Below, piece by piece: positions 43,499 through 52,633 of a stretch of 64,000 nt of DNA (the first letter of the stretch is position 1; the number at the start of each line of letters is the position of its first letter). A model generated the notes under the pieces. It was not told the origin of the DNA, ran no database searches, and was given only the letters and a program-made list of their open reading frames with translations. Source of the stretch: Plantibacter elymi (nom. nud.) (lineage in GTDB: Bacteria > Actinomycetota > Actinomycetes > Actinomycetales > Microbacteriaceae); the NCBI RefSeq assembly GCF_900177795.1, contig NZ_FXWJ01000002.1:310001-374000 (forward strand), written 5' to 3'. Both the position numbers and the translations under genes were made by a program.

Positions 43499-44409
43499 CC
43501 GGCACGATTGCACCCCGTCGGGCCCGCGGACGCACCGCGGCCCGGCGGGCGGTCCTCATCGGGTGGCTCTTCACCATCCCCGCCCTACTCGCCTACATCG
43601 GGTTCGTCGTCTATCCGCTGTTGACGGGCGTGCAGTACTCCTTCTACCGATGGAACGGCGTCGGTCCGTCCGAATGGGTCGGGTTCGCGAACTACCTGCG
43701 GGTGTTCACCGACCCCGACCTGCTCGGGTCCATCGGCAACGCGTTCATCCTCATCGTCTTCTTCACCGCGATCCCGGTGTCCGCTGGGCTCGTTCTCGCC
43801 AACCTGATGCGGTCCATGCGTCCCGGCCCGTTCTCCACGGTGTCACAGACGATCCTCTTCCTCCCGCAGATCATCCCGCTCGCGGCAGCCGGTATCGCCT
43901 GGTCCTGGATGTACGCGCAGACGGGCGCCGTGAACCAGATCCTCGGCGCCGTCGGACTCGGCGGTCTGGCGCGTCCGTGGCTCGGTGACTTCCAGACGGC
44001 GCTGCCCGCGGTCGGACTCATCGGCTCGTGGGTGCTCACGGGCCTCTGCACCGTCCTGTTCCTCACCGGTATCGGCAAGATCGACTCGTCCCTGTACGAG
44101 GCGATCCGCTTGGACGGCGCCGGCTGGCTGCGCGAGTTCACCACCATCACCGTGCCGGGACTGCGTCAGGAGATCTCCGTGCTCGTGACGATCACGGTCA
44201 TCGCCGCACTCAGCAGCTTCGACATCATCTACACCACCACCCTCGGAGGCCCCGGCCGTTCGACCCTCGTGCCCGGCATCTCCATCTACCGCATCGGGTT
44301 CACCCAGAGCGACGTCGGCCTCGCCTCGGCGTTCGGCATCGTCCTCATGGTGCTCGTCCTCGCCTGCGTCCTCCCCCTGCAGCGTCTGGCGAAAGTGAGC
44401 GATCGATGA
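43495..44409 (+). CDS. Sugar ABC transporter permease, MalF type (GH32-like locus)
   Basis: A 304-residue permease, six predicted helices, the first at about 18-42 (GWLFTIPALLAYIGFVVYPL). The EAA loop is YEAIRLDGAGWLREFTTITV. It forms the CUT1 channel with the next gene product, which it overlaps by ATGA. No ATPase is encoded nearby. Confidence 0.92.
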   Translation: MTGTIAPRRARGRTAARRAVLIGWLFTIPALLAYIGFVVYPLLTGVQYSFYRWNGVGPSEWVGFANYLRVFTDPDLLGSIGNAFILIVFFTAIPVSAGLVLANLMRSMRPGPFSTVSQTILFLPQIIPLAAAGIAWSWMYAQTGAVNQILGAVGLGGLARPWLGDFQTALPAVGLIGSWVLTGLCTVLFLTGIGKIDSSLYEAIRLDGAGWLREFTTITVPGLRQEISVLVTITVIAALSSFDIIYTTTLGGPGRSTLVPGISIYRIGFTQSDVGLASAFGIVLMVLVLACVLPLQRLAKVSDR

Positions 44410-45230
44410 TCACCTCGAAGACCGAAGTCATCCTCGGCCGTGCCATCCTGGTCGTCGTCCTCGTCCTCACCGTCCTGCCCCTCCTCAACATGATCTCGGC
44501 GGCCCTGCAGCCTGCAGAGGTGAACCCGACGGGGCTGACCTGGCCCACCGACCCGCAGTGGGGCAACTTCGTCCTCGCGTTCGAGACCGGCCACGTGTGG
44601 CAGCTGATGGGCTCCAGCGCACTGATCGTCCTCGGCGTCGTACCGGTGAGTCTGCTGTTCGCGACACTGGCAGGGTACGCGCTCGGCAACCTGCGGATTC
44701 GAGGTGGAGGCTTCGTGTTCGTCTTCCTCATCGTCGGACTCACGATCCCGTTCGAGTCGCTCATCATCCCGCTGTACTACGAGATCCAATCGCTCGGACT
44801 GCTGAACACGCAGTGGGCGATCATCCTGCCGCTCATCGGCCTGTTCATGCCGTTCAGCGTGGTCTGGATGCGAGCACACTTCGTGCGGATCCCTTCCGAG
44901 CTCTCGGAAGCGGCTCGGGTCGACGGTGCGACGACCTGGCAGGAATTCGTGCGCATTCAACTGCCGCTCGCCCGCCCGGCGCTGTCGGCACTCGCCATCC
45001 TCCTGTTCCTGTGGACCTGGAACCAGTTCCTCCTGCCGGTGGTGCTCGTGTCCGACCCGCTCAACCGGACGGTCGCCGGCGCTCTCACGTTCTTCCAGGG
45101 GCAGTACAGCAACAGCATCCCGCTGCTGAACGCGGGCGCGCTACTCATCGTCGTCCCGACGATCCTCGTGTTCGTCGTCTTCCAGCGCCAGTTCATCACC
45201 GCGTTGCTGCAGGGCGCCGTCAAGGGCTGA
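44406..45230 (+). CDS. Carbohydrate ABC transporter permease, MalG type (GH32-like locus)
   Basis: A 274-residue permease; helices start at about 10-32. The EAA loop SEAARVDGATTWQEFVRIQL and the C-terminal QRQFITALLQGAVKG are typical of MalG-class CUT1 subunits. It starts with an ATGA overlap on the MalF-type gene. A 63-bp gap follows before the GH32-like gene. Confidence 0.93.
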   Translation: MITSKTEVILGRAILVVVLVLTVLPLLNMISAALQPAEVNPTGLTWPTDPQWGNFVLAFETGHVWQLMGSSALIVLGVVPVSLLFATLAGYALGNLRIRGGGFVFVFLIVGLTIPFESLIIPLYYEIQSLGLLNTQWAIILPLIGLFMPFSVVWMRAHFVRIPSELSEAARVDGATTWQEFVRIQLPLARPALSALAILLFLWTWNQFLLPVVLVSDPLNRTVAGALTFFQGQYSNSIPLLNAGALLIVVPTILVFVVFQRQFITALLQGAVKG

Positions 45231-45293
45231 CCCCATGACGGCTCCGCACCAGCGCCCTGAATCAACCCACTCCTTCCACGATCGGCTCCGTAC

Positions 45294-46286
45294 ATGACCT
45301 TCGAAATCGACGACCACTGGGTGTGGGACTTCTGGTTCGCCGACGACGGCGACACCTTCCACCTCTTCTACCTGCACGCGCCGAAATCGCTCGGCGACCC
45401 CCAGCGACGGCACCGCAACGCCCGGATCGGACACGCGACCTCGGAGGACCTGCGGACGTGGACCGATCTCGGGCCGGTCCTGTCGCCGGGCGAGCCGTCC
45501 GCCTTCGATGGGACGGCCACCTGGACCGGCAGCGTCGTGCTGGGGCCGAACGACCGCTGGTACCTCTTCTACACGGGCTCGCGGTTCCTCGACGCGGAGA
45601 GCCACGCGAACATCGAGACGGTGGGCGTCGCGACGTCGAGCGACCTGCACACCTGGTCGAAGCAGGACGGCCCCGTCCTGGCTGCCGACGGCCCGTGGTA
45701 CGAACGACTCGGTGACGGCAGCTGGCCGGAGGAGGCGTGGCGCGACCCGTGGGTGTTCGCCGATCCGGCCGGTGACGGCTGGCACATGCTCGTGACCGCC
45801 CGGGCGAATCGCGGTCCGGACTCGGACCGCGGCGTCGTCGGACACGCGGTCTCCCATGACCTCAGCTCGTGGCGTCCCGCTCCCCCGTTGAGTGAGCCCG
45901 GTGCCGGGTTCGAGCATTTGGAAGTCCTGCAACCGATCGAGACGGCGGAGGGCTGGTCCGTGCTGTTCTCCTGCGACACGTCGATGCTCGCCGGCTCGCG
46001 CAAGGTGTCCGGAGAGACGGGAGGGGTGTGGATCGCTCCCGCGGCGGGCCCTGCGGGACCGTTCTTCCCCGAGGACGCGAGGCTCATCTTCGACGAACGG
46101 CTCTACAGCGGGCGCATCATCACGGACCGATCAGGTAGGCAGGTGCTGCTCGCGTTCGTCAACCAGGACGACGACGGTCGGTTCGTCGGGACGATCAGCG
46201 ACCCGCTGCCGGTCGAGGATCTCCTCCCACCACGACCGGAACCCCCGAAGCCTCGACGTGCGACCATGGACGAGGTGGGCTCATGA
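45294..46286 (+). CDS. GH32/GH68-like five-bladed beta-propeller glycosidase
   Basis: A 330-residue clan GH-J-type protein. The three catalytic carboxylates can be matched: D12 in HWVWDFWFADDG (the family's WMNDPNG), D151 in WRDPWVF (the RDP motif) and E210 in FEHLEVLQ (the EC motif position). It lacks the C-terminal beta-sandwich found in full GH32 invertases and inulinases, so it is a propeller-only form. It probably hydrolyses beta-fructosides or a related furanoside imported by the adjacent transporter. There is no signal peptide. Its stop overlaps the beta-lactamase-like gene (ATGA). GH43 is the main alternative. Confidence 0.75.
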   Translation: MTFEIDDHWVWDFWFADDGDTFHLFYLHAPKSLGDPQRRHRNARIGHATSEDLRTWTDLGPVLSPGEPSAFDGTATWTGSVVLGPNDRWYLFYTGSRFLDAESHANIETVGVATSSDLHTWSKQDGPVLAADGPWYERLGDGSWPEEAWRDPWVFADPAGDGWHMLVTARANRGPDSDRGVVGHAVSHDLSSWRPAPPLSEPGAGFEHLEVLQPIETAEGWSVLFSCDTSMLAGSRKVSGETGGVWIAPAAGPAGPFFPEDARLIFDERLYSGRIITDRSGRQVLLAFVNQDDDGRFVGTISDPLPVEDLLPPRPEPPKPRRATMDEVGS

Positions 46287-47464
46287 CGGTAACGGTGCAC
46301 GGCCTGGTCTCCCCCGGCTTCGAGTCGGTCGCCGCCTCGTTCGAGCGTGCCTTCGACGGCCAGCCGACGATGGGTGCCGCGCTCGCCGTCCGTCACCGTG
46401 GCGTGTCCGTCGTCGACCTCTGGGCCGGGACCACCGATGCCGCGGCCTCCATCCCGTGGCGTGACGACACGCTGAGCGTGGTCTTCTCCTGTACGAAGGG
46501 TCTGATGTCGCTGTTGGCGGCGCGGCTCGTGCAGGAGGGACGGCTCTCCTACGATGCACCGGTTGTCGAGTACTGGCCGGAGTTCGCGGCTGCGGGCAAG
46601 TCGGCGGTGCGCGTGCGGGAGCTGCTCGCGCATCGGGCAGGGCTCTCCGCACCACGGATCCCGCTCACCCCCAGCGAGCTGCTCGCGTGGGACACGGTCA
46701 CCGGGCGACTCGCGGCGCAGGCGCCGCTCTGGGAGCCGGGAGCCGGATACGCCTACCACGCGATCACCCACGGTTGGCTGATCGGTGAGGTCGTCCGCCG
46801 AGTGACGGGGATGAGCGTCGGAGCAGCGTTCCAGGACCTGGTCGCGCGTCCGCTCGGCGCTGACGCGTGGATCGGTCTGCCTCCCTCCGAACACGGGCGG
46901 GTCGCCACCATGCTCGTCGGCGACTCGCTCGCGGAGCTGACGCGGGTCCAGGCGGCGGCCCGGACAGCGGGCGTCGTCGATTGGTCGGAGCAGGCGATGA
47001 CGCTCGGCGGTGCTCTGCCGCCCGAACTCGTCGGCCCGGAGGCCGGGTTCAACCGAACCGAGGTCCAGGCGGCGGAGATTCCCGGCGCCGGAGGGATCGC
47101 CAGCGCCCGGGCCCTGGCCGCAATCTGGTCGGCCTCGTTCCGCGAGACCGACGGCGTCCGGTTGCTCGACGTGCCCACCATCGCCGCGGCCACCACCGTG
47201 CAATCGTCCGGTCCGCCCGTCTGGGAGGTTCCCGGGCCGTGGCCGGCCTGGGGTATGGGGTTCCAGCTCGACAGCGAGGCCCGCCACTACCTGTCGTCGA
47301 GCAGCTTCGGGCACGACGGTGCCGGCGGACAGGTCGCGTTCGCCGATCCACGCCAGGACATCGGGTTCGCGTTCTTGACGAATCAGATGGAGGGCGTCGG
47401 CGACGTGCGCGCCTCGGCGATCATCGACGCCTTGCACGAGTCCCTCACCGGCACCGTTCGTTGA
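46283..47464 (+). CDS. Serine beta-lactamase-family hydrolase (class C/EstB-like)
   Basis: A 393-residue protein of the beta-lactamase/D,D-carboxypeptidase family. The S-x-x-K motif is S69-C70-T71-K72 in VFSCTKGLMSL; the tyrosine motif lies in AYHAITHGWLIGEV. The C-terminal SSSFGHDGAGGQVAFADP contains the 'HxGxGG' of EstB-type esterases. There is no signal peptide, so cell-wall or antibiotic substrates are unlikely; a cytoplasmic ester or amide hydrolase acting on an acylated sugar is a reasonable inference from its coupling to the GH32-like gene. A strong hairpin follows. Confidence 0.82.
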   Translation: MTVTVHGLVSPGFESVAASFERAFDGQPTMGAALAVRHRGVSVVDLWAGTTDAAASIPWRDDTLSVVFSCTKGLMSLLAARLVQEGRLSYDAPVVEYWPEFAAAGKSAVRVRELLAHRAGLSAPRIPLTPSELLAWDTVTGRLAAQAPLWEPGAGYAYHAITHGWLIGEVVRRVTGMSVGAAFQDLVARPLGADAWIGLPPSEHGRVATMLVGDSLAELTRVQAAARTAGVVDWSEQAMTLGGALPPELVGPEAGFNRTEVQAAEIPGAGGIASARALAAIWSASFRETDGVRLLDVPTIAAATTVQSSGPPVWEVPGPWPAWGMGFQLDSEARHYLSSSSFGHDGAGGQVAFADPRQDIGFAFLTNQMEGVGDVRASAIIDALHESLTGTVR

Positions 47465-47490
47465 CACGGATCGCTTCGCGACAATGGTCG

Positions 47491-47526
47491 GCTGATCGGG
47501 GCCAGGTCGATTCCGCCCCGATCAGC
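47491..47526. terminator. Bidirectional hairpin terminator
   Basis: A perfect 12-bp inverted repeat, GCTGATCGGGGC (47491-47502) and its complement (47515-47526), with a 12-nt loop. It separates the convergent beta-lactamase-like gene (+) and the GH13 gene (-), 10-26 bp from both stops. Confidence 0.8.
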
Positions 47527-47535
47527 GCTCGACGA

Positions 47536-49242
47536 TCACTCGAGCAGGCTCGGCGAGGCGATCCACACCGTCGACGCTCCGGCAAGCTCCCCGTCCACGA
47601 GCGCGCCGAGCACGACCGGTCCGGCCTCCGCGGGGAGTGGGAACGGCGCGGTGCCGAAGTTCGTCACGACCTGCCAACCGTTCGGCCGCACGAATCGGAC
47701 GACGTCGGGCCTCCCCGTTTCGATCCACTCGAGGCGCTCCTCGGTCTGCAGTAGTCGTCGCAGCCGGAGTGCCTCGCGGTAGAGCGAGAGCGTCGAGGTC
47801 GGATCCGCTGCCTCCACGTCGACCGCGTACTCGGCGAACCAGGCTGGTTGCGGCAGGTGCGCGACCGCACCTCCGAAGCCGAAGGCCGGTCCGTCCGCCG
47901 ACCATGGCAGCGGCACGCGGCAACCGTCGCGGCCCAGCCCGTCGTACTCGCCGCCGCGGAAGAACGCGGGGTCCTGACGCTGCTCCGCCGTGATCGCGGC
48001 GACCTCCTGCAGGCCGAGCTCCTCACCCTGGTAGAGGTAGGTGCTCCCGGGAAGCCCGAGGAGCAGGAGCGTCGCCGCTCTGGCGCGTTTGAGCCCCTGG
48101 TCGCGATCGATGTCGGACTCGGGACCACCCGCCGCGACCCACTCGGTGCCCTGCTTCACCGGTCGCCCGGCCAGGGGCGGGAGTCCGTACCGCGTGGCGT
48201 GACGGGTCACATCGTGGTTGGACAGCACCCACGTCGTCGACGACCCCGTCTCCGCCGCCTGTGCCAGGTTGTCGGTGATGACCGTGCGGAACTCGTCGGC
48301 ATCGAAGTCCGCCTCGAGCAGGTCGAAGTTGAAGGCCTGGCCGAGTCCCTCGGCCGATGCGTACTTCGCCCGGCGCTCAGGTGAACTCACCCACGCTTCG
48401 GCGACAGCGGTGCGCGGCGGGTCGTACTCCTCGAACACCCGCCGCCACTCGGCGTAGACCTCGTGCACGTCGTCGCGGTCGAGCAGCGGGTGGGTGCCGT
48501 CCTGCGGCATGAGCTCCAGTTCAGCACGACTCGGCAGCGGCTCGGTGAGGTCCTTCGTGAGCATGTGCGCGACGTCGATCCGGAAGCCGTCCACGCCCCG
48601 ATCCGACCAGAACCGCAACGTCTTCAGGAAGTCGGCGCGGACCTCGGGGTGGTCCCAGTTGAGGTCCGGCTGCTCGGTGGCGAAGTTGTGGAAGTACCAC
48701 TGGCCGTCCTCGACCCGCTCCCAGGCGGGGCCGCCGAAGACCGACTCCCAATCGGTGGGCGGTTCCTCCCCCGATGCTCCCTTCCCCTCGCGGAAGAGGT
48801 ACCGGTCGCGAGCCGCCGACCCGCGGCCGGCGGCGAGCGCCTCCTGGAACCACTCGTGTAGATCCGAGGTGTGGTTCGGCACGATGTCGACGATGACCCG
48901 GATCCCGCGGTCGTGCAGGGCGGCGATCAGCTCGTCGAAGTCCTCCAGCGTGCCGAGCCGCGGGTCGACGTCGCGGTAGTCCGCGACGTCGTACCCGCCG
49001 TCGGCCAGCGCCGAGGGATAGAACGGACTAAGCCAGATCGCGTCGATCCCGAGGTCCGTGAGGTAGTCGACCCGCGAGCGGATGCCCGGCAGGTCGCCGA
49101 GACCGTCCCCGTCCGCGTCGGCGAAGCTCCGCGGGTAGATCTGGTACACGGCGGCCTGACGCCACCAGCTGGCGGCGGCCGTCCGCCCGGCATCGGCGGA
49201 CTCGGTGTCGGTGTCGGTGTCGACGAGTAGTGCGTCGGTCAT
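47536..49242 (-). CDS. GH13 alpha-glucosidase (oligo-1,6-glucosidase/maltase type)
   Basis: A 568-residue alpha-amylase-superfamily enzyme. The barrel motifs read DIVPNHTSD (119-127), GFRIDVAH with nucleophile D223, AVAEAWV with acid/base E282, and SNHDVTRH with D344. AVYQIYPRSFADADGDGLGDL is the alpha-glucosidase subfamily opening. It hydrolyses malto-, isomalto- or related alpha-glucosides in the cytoplasm (no signal peptide). It is the last gene of a leftward operon with a binding protein and two permeases, 65 bp after the permease stop. The N-terminus has a short DTDTDTE repeat. Trehalulose or sucrose are possible alternatives as substrate. Confidence 0.9.
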   Translation of the reverse strand: MTDALLVDTDTDTESADAGRTAAASWWRQAAVYQIYPRSFADADGDGLGDLPGIRSRVDYLTDLGIDAIWLSPFYPSALADGGYDVADYRDVDPRLGTLEDFDELIAALHDRGIRVIVDIVPNHTSDLHEWFQEALAAGRGSAARDRYLFREGKGASGEEPPTDWESVFGGPAWERVEDGQWYFHNFATEQPDLNWDHPEVRADFLKTLRFWSDRGVDGFRIDVAHMLTKDLTEPLPSRAELELMPQDGTHPLLDRDDVHEVYAEWRRVFEEYDPPRTAVAEAWVSSPERRAKYASAEGLGQAFNFDLLEADFDADEFRTVITDNLAQAAETGSSTTWVLSNHDVTRHATRYGLPPLAGRPVKQGTEWVAAGGPESDIDRDQGLKRARAATLLLLGLPGSTYLYQGEELGLQEVAAITAEQRQDPAFFRGGEYDGLGRDGCRVPLPWSADGPAFGFGGAVAHLPQPAWFAEYAVDVEAADPTSTLSLYREALRLRRLLQTEERLEWIETGRPDVVRFVRPNGWQVVTNFGTAPFPLPAEAGPVVLGALVDGELAGASTVWIASPSLLE

Positions 49243-49307
49243 GACGGCGTGGTCCTCGGTCTCTCTGATGATGGATGGATCCGGTGTCGGGCGGTCGGTC
49301 GGGCGGG

Positions 49308-50201
49308 TCACCCCTTGACGGCACCCTGGGTGACGCCCGACATCACCCAACGCTGCGCGAACAGGTAGGCGATGATCGCGGGGGCCATCGCCATCAGGTA
49401 CGAGGCGAAGGCGACGTTGTAGTTGCTGCTGAACTGGGTCTGGAAGAGGTTCTGTCGCACCGGGAGGGTCTGCAGTCCCGCGTCCGAGATGATGAGCGAC
49501 GGCATCATGAAGTCGTTCCAGGCGTAGAGGAACGCGAAGATGCCGACCGTGGCGCTCATGGGAGCCAGGAGCGGGAAGATCAGTCTCCAGAACGTCTGCC
49601 AGGTGCTCGCACCGTCGATGCGCGCACTCTCCTCGAGTTCGATCGGGATCGATCGCAGGAACGCCGTGAACAGCAGCACGCTGAAGCTCAGCTGGAACAT
49701 CGTGGCGAGGATGATCACCCCGAACGGGTTGTCGAGTCCGACCCGACCGGTCAGCTGGATCTGCGGCAGTGCGACGACCGGGAACGGGATGAACATCGCG
49801 GCGAGCAGGTAGAAGAACGAGAAGCGGAACAGTCGGCGATCCCAGTTGCGCACGATGGCGTACGCGGCGAAGGAGGCGAGGATGATCGTCGCGACCACGG
49901 TCCCTGCTGTGACGAGGAGCGACATCGCGAAGCCGACCGGGAACTTCGTGAGCGTCCAGGCCTGGACGAAGCCGTCGATGCTGAACGGTGCCGGGAGCGA
50001 GAAGGCGTTGTCGTCGACCGACTGGGTGTCGGTCTTGAACGCCATCGAGATCGTCACGTAGAGCGGCAGCAGGACGGTCACGGCGCAGAGCAGCAGGATG
50101 ATCGTCGTCGACCAGCTCACCCGCTCTCCCCTGGTCCGCTGTTTCGGGGTGGCGTTCGCCGTGGTGATGGACTGGGTGCTGAGCACGGTTGGCGTGGCCA
50201 T
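49308..50201 (-). CDS. Carbohydrate ABC transporter permease, MalG type (alpha-glucoside locus)
   Basis: A 297-residue permease with six helices, the first at about 31-55 (TIILLLCAVTVLLPLYVTIS). The EAA loop is EESARIDGASTWQTFWRLIF and the tail QRWVMSGVTQGAVKG. It pairs with the MalF-type subunit, overlapping its stop by one base. It imports the alpha-glucoside cleaved by the adjacent GH13 enzyme. Confidence 0.93.
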   Translation of the reverse strand: MATPTVLSTQSITTANATPKQRTRGERVSWSTTIILLLCAVTVLLPLYVTISMAFKTDTQSVDDNAFSLPAPFSIDGFVQAWTLTKFPVGFAMSLLVTAGTVVATIILASFAAYAIVRNWDRRLFRFSFFYLLAAMFIPFPVVALPQIQLTGRVGLDNPFGVIILATMFQLSFSVLLFTAFLRSIPIELEESARIDGASTWQTFWRLIFPLLAPMSATVGIFAFLYAWNDFMMPSLIISDAGLQTLPVRQNLFQTQFSSNYNVAFASYLMAMAPAIIAYLFAQRWVMSGVTQGAVKG

Positions 50202-51112
50202 CAGAGTGCGTTCCTTCCGCGCGTCGCCGAGAGTTGCACGAGGGCGATGATGATCGTGATGATGAAGAACAGGGTGGCCGTGGCCATCTGGTAGGCGTAG
50301 TCACCGGTCTGGAACCCGCGGATGATCGTCATCGAGATGCTCCGCGTGGAGGTTCCCGGGCCACCGTTGGTCAGGCCGACGATGATGTCGTAGGCGTTCA
50401 GGTAGTTCTTGAAGCCGAGGATCACGTTGATGACGACGTATCCCATGACCAGTGGCAGGGTGATCCGCAGCAGCTGCTGGCGCTTGTTCGCGCCGTCGAG
50501 CGACGCCGCCTCGTAGACATCACCGGGGACCGCGAGGAGACCAGCGATGTAGATGAGCAGCGTGCCGGGGATCGACTGCCAGGCCGTCACGATCACGATG
50601 CCGAGCCAGGCCAGGTCCGGGTTGGAGAGGATGCTGGTCTCGAGGAACGGGATCCCGAGCGCCGAGCCGGCGGCCGGTACCGAGTTCATGAAGAGGAACT
50701 GGAACACGTAGGCGATGATGATGCCCGAGATGACCATCGGGATGACGAAGATCCCGCGGAGCCCCATCTTGAAGCGGATCTTCGCGGTCAGGCCGACCGC
50801 GAGCAGGAACGCGATGACGTTCACCGCGATGACCGTCACGAGCGAGAACCCGAAGGTGAAGAGGAAGCTCGTGAGGATGGCCGGGTCGCTGAACGCGGCG
50901 ATGTAGTTCGTGAAGCCGATGAACTCCCAGTCGCCGATCCCGATGGAGTCGGTGAAGCTGAAGAAGATGCCGACGACGCCGGGGAGCGTGATCGCGAGTG
51001 TGAACAGGATGACGGCCGGGAACAGGAAGAAGTAGTAGATCGGCTCGACCCGTTTGGTGCTGCGTCGGACCTTCGGGTTGCCTCCGGTCACGATCGATGT
51101 GGTGGCGCTCAT
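50201..51112 (-). CDS. Sugar ABC transporter permease, MalF type (alpha-glucoside locus)
   Basis: A 303-residue permease; helices begin at about 27-52 (YYFFLFPAVILFTLAITLPG). The EAA loop is YEAASLDGANKRQQLLRITL, and LTNGGPGTSTRSISMTIIRG is typical of CUT1 MalF-type subunits. The ATG at 51112 overlaps the binding-protein stop by four bases, so unlike the other two sugar loci there is no intercistronic hairpin here. Confidence 0.92.
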   Translation of the reverse strand: MSATTSIVTGGNPKVRRSTKRVEPIYYFFLFPAVILFTLAITLPGVVGIFFSFTDSIGIGDWEFIGFTNYIAAFSDPAILTSFLFTFGFSLVTVIAVNVIAFLLAVGLTAKIRFKMGLRGIFVIPMVISGIIIAYVFQFLFMNSVPAAGSALGIPFLETSILSNPDLAWLGIVIVTAWQSIPGTLLIYIAGLLAVPGDVYEAASLDGANKRQQLLRITLPLVMGYVVINVILGFKNYLNAYDIIVGLTNGGPGTSTRSISMTIIRGFQTGDYAYQMATATLFFIITIIIALVQLSATRGRNAL

Positions 51113-52407
51113 TCGGAACCCTCCTTGCTCGTGACGGGCGGCTGTCGGAACGCGAGTCGTGCCCAGTCCGCGTCCATGGTGCGGAGCATCGACGCCGCGT
51201 TGGTGCCGAGGACCAGCGACTGCGCGTAGTTCTCGGTCGGGATGGCGCGGGGGTTGAGCACGCCCGGCCCCTGGTAGAACGCGCCGGCGTCGTAGTACGG
51301 GATCATGCCCGCGACGCGCGGGTCGTCAGGAGCCTTGCCGTCGTCCGTCGGGACGAATCCGAGCTGGGACTCGTTGTAGGCCTGGATCACCTCCGGCTGG
51401 AAGAGGTACTCGAGGAAGTCGCGGGCACCCTCGGGGTTCTTCGCCTCCTCGGGGATGATGGTGACGAGGTCGAGGTTCACCCGGACCTTGAGGTCCTTCG
51501 GGTCTTCGGTCATCGGCAGCGGGAACGTCCCGAGGTCGAGATCCGGTGCGGTGAGTGCGATCTGGCTGAACGCCCACGGGCCCTGCAAGTACATGGCGCC
51601 CTTGCCCTCGGCGAAGGCGACGTTGCCGGCGTCGTAGGTGCGACTCGGCGCATCAGCCTGTGTGTACTCCTTGGCGAGCAGCTGCATCTTCTCGATGGGA
51701 TCCAGGAAGTCCTTCTCGAAGGAGACCGGAGCATCCGGTCCCACCTCGGTGCCTTCCTCCGCGAGCCGGTCGTAGAAGTCCGGGATGTCGACGGCACCAC
51801 CGACCGAGTAGTCGAACCAACCCTGGTTGGCGGTCCAGGCATCGGCGAACGTCGCGTAGAACGGCGCCACGCCGGCCGCCTTCAGTGTGTCGGAGACGGC
51901 GATGAGTTCACTCCAGGTCGTCGGCACCTCGAGGCCGTACTCGGCGAAGATCGTCTTGTTGTAGATGACGGAAGCGGCCATCACCGAGTAGGGCAGCGCG
52001 CTCGTGCGTCCCTCGCAGACGCCGTACTGGTCGAGCAACGGCTGGAGGTCGTTGCGGATGGACGCCGCCGCTGTCGTGTCGGACAGGTCGGAGAGCGCGC
52101 ACCGTTCGACGAAGCGCGACACCTCGTGGTTGTAGTTCGAGAGCATGAGGTCCGGCGGGTTGCCGCGGACGAAGCTGGCCGCGAGCGGATCGGGCCCCGA
52201 GGTGTCCATGACGACCTCGTACTGCTGCTGCGAGGCGTTGTAGTCCGCGACGGCCTGGTTCATGAAGGTGAACGCTTCACGCTTGCTGAACGTGAAGTGG
52301 ATGGTCTCGCGACCATCACTCGAGCAACCGACGAGGACGCTGGCCAGGAGCGCCACCCCCGCCACTCCGGCCGTGGCGCGTATCGCGCGTTTCAGTGGGT
52401 TCGACAT
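51109..52407 (-). CDS. Extracellular substrate-binding lipoprotein (alpha-glucoside locus)
   Basis: A 432-residue family-1 solute-binding lipoprotein. The signal peptide has a basic start (MSNPLKRAIR) and the lipobox VLVGC (C28 lipidated). The binding fold follows (TIHFTFSKREAFTFMNQAVA). Two ATGs stand in tandem; the second (52407) has GGAAGG 6 nt upstream and is preferred. The promoter region is shared with the divergent ROK regulator and holds a 12-bp palindrome. No ATPase is encoded in the locus. Confidence 0.9.
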   Translation of the reverse strand: MSNPLKRAIRATAGVAGVALLASVLVGCSSDGRETIHFTFSKREAFTFMNQAVADYNASQQQYEVVMDTSGPDPLAASFVRGNPPDLMLSNYNHEVSRFVERCALSDLSDTTAAASIRNDLQPLLDQYGVCEGRTSALPYSVMAASVIYNKTIFAEYGLEVPTTWSELIAVSDTLKAAGVAPFYATFADAWTANQGWFDYSVGGAVDIPDFYDRLAEEGTEVGPDAPVSFEKDFLDPIEKMQLLAKEYTQADAPSRTYDAGNVAFAEGKGAMYLQGPWAFSQIALTAPDLDLGTFPLPMTEDPKDLKVRVNLDLVTIIPEEAKNPEGARDFLEYLFQPEVIQAYNESQLGFVPTDDGKAPDDPRVAGMIPYYDAGAFYQGPGVLNPRAIPTENYAQSLVLGTNAASMLRTMDADWARLAFRQPPVTSKEGSE

Positions 52408-52424
52408 CATTGTCCTTCCGCGGC

Positions 52425-52436
52425 TCCATCGATGGA
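52425..52436. promoter_or_regulatory. Palindrome in the ROK/alpha-glucoside divergent promoter
   Basis: TCCATCGATGGA is a perfect 12-bp palindrome, 18 bp upstream of the binding-protein start. An AT-rich patch (CTAAATACAGAGAGTAAAT, 52443-52461) lies just beyond and may hold the promoter. Either could be the ROK operator; the sequence does not decide. Confidence 0.35.
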
Positions 52437-52633
52437 TCCGCTGACTAAATACAGAGAGTAAATCAACTGATGACAGAAACTCTGCCATCCGTTCGGCGTC
52501 TGGTCAAGCACCGGTTCCATCACGACATCCACGGGTCGGACACCGTGATCGTTCACGGTTCTGCGCACGGTGCAGTGCCTCCCCGGCTCGGCATCCGCGC
52601 GCGGCCTGCGGATCGTGGATATCGTTGTCGGTC

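Noticed and set aside
49206-49226. Tandem GTGTCG repeat at the N-terminus of the GH13 gene
   Set aside because: Three near-copies encoding a DTDTDTE stretch; too short to call a functional repeat and common in GC-rich genes.
52443-52461. AT-rich CTAAATACAGAGAGTAAAT as a ROK operator
   Set aside because: The two halves match poorly as inverted repeats; it may be a promoter element but the operator claim is not supported.
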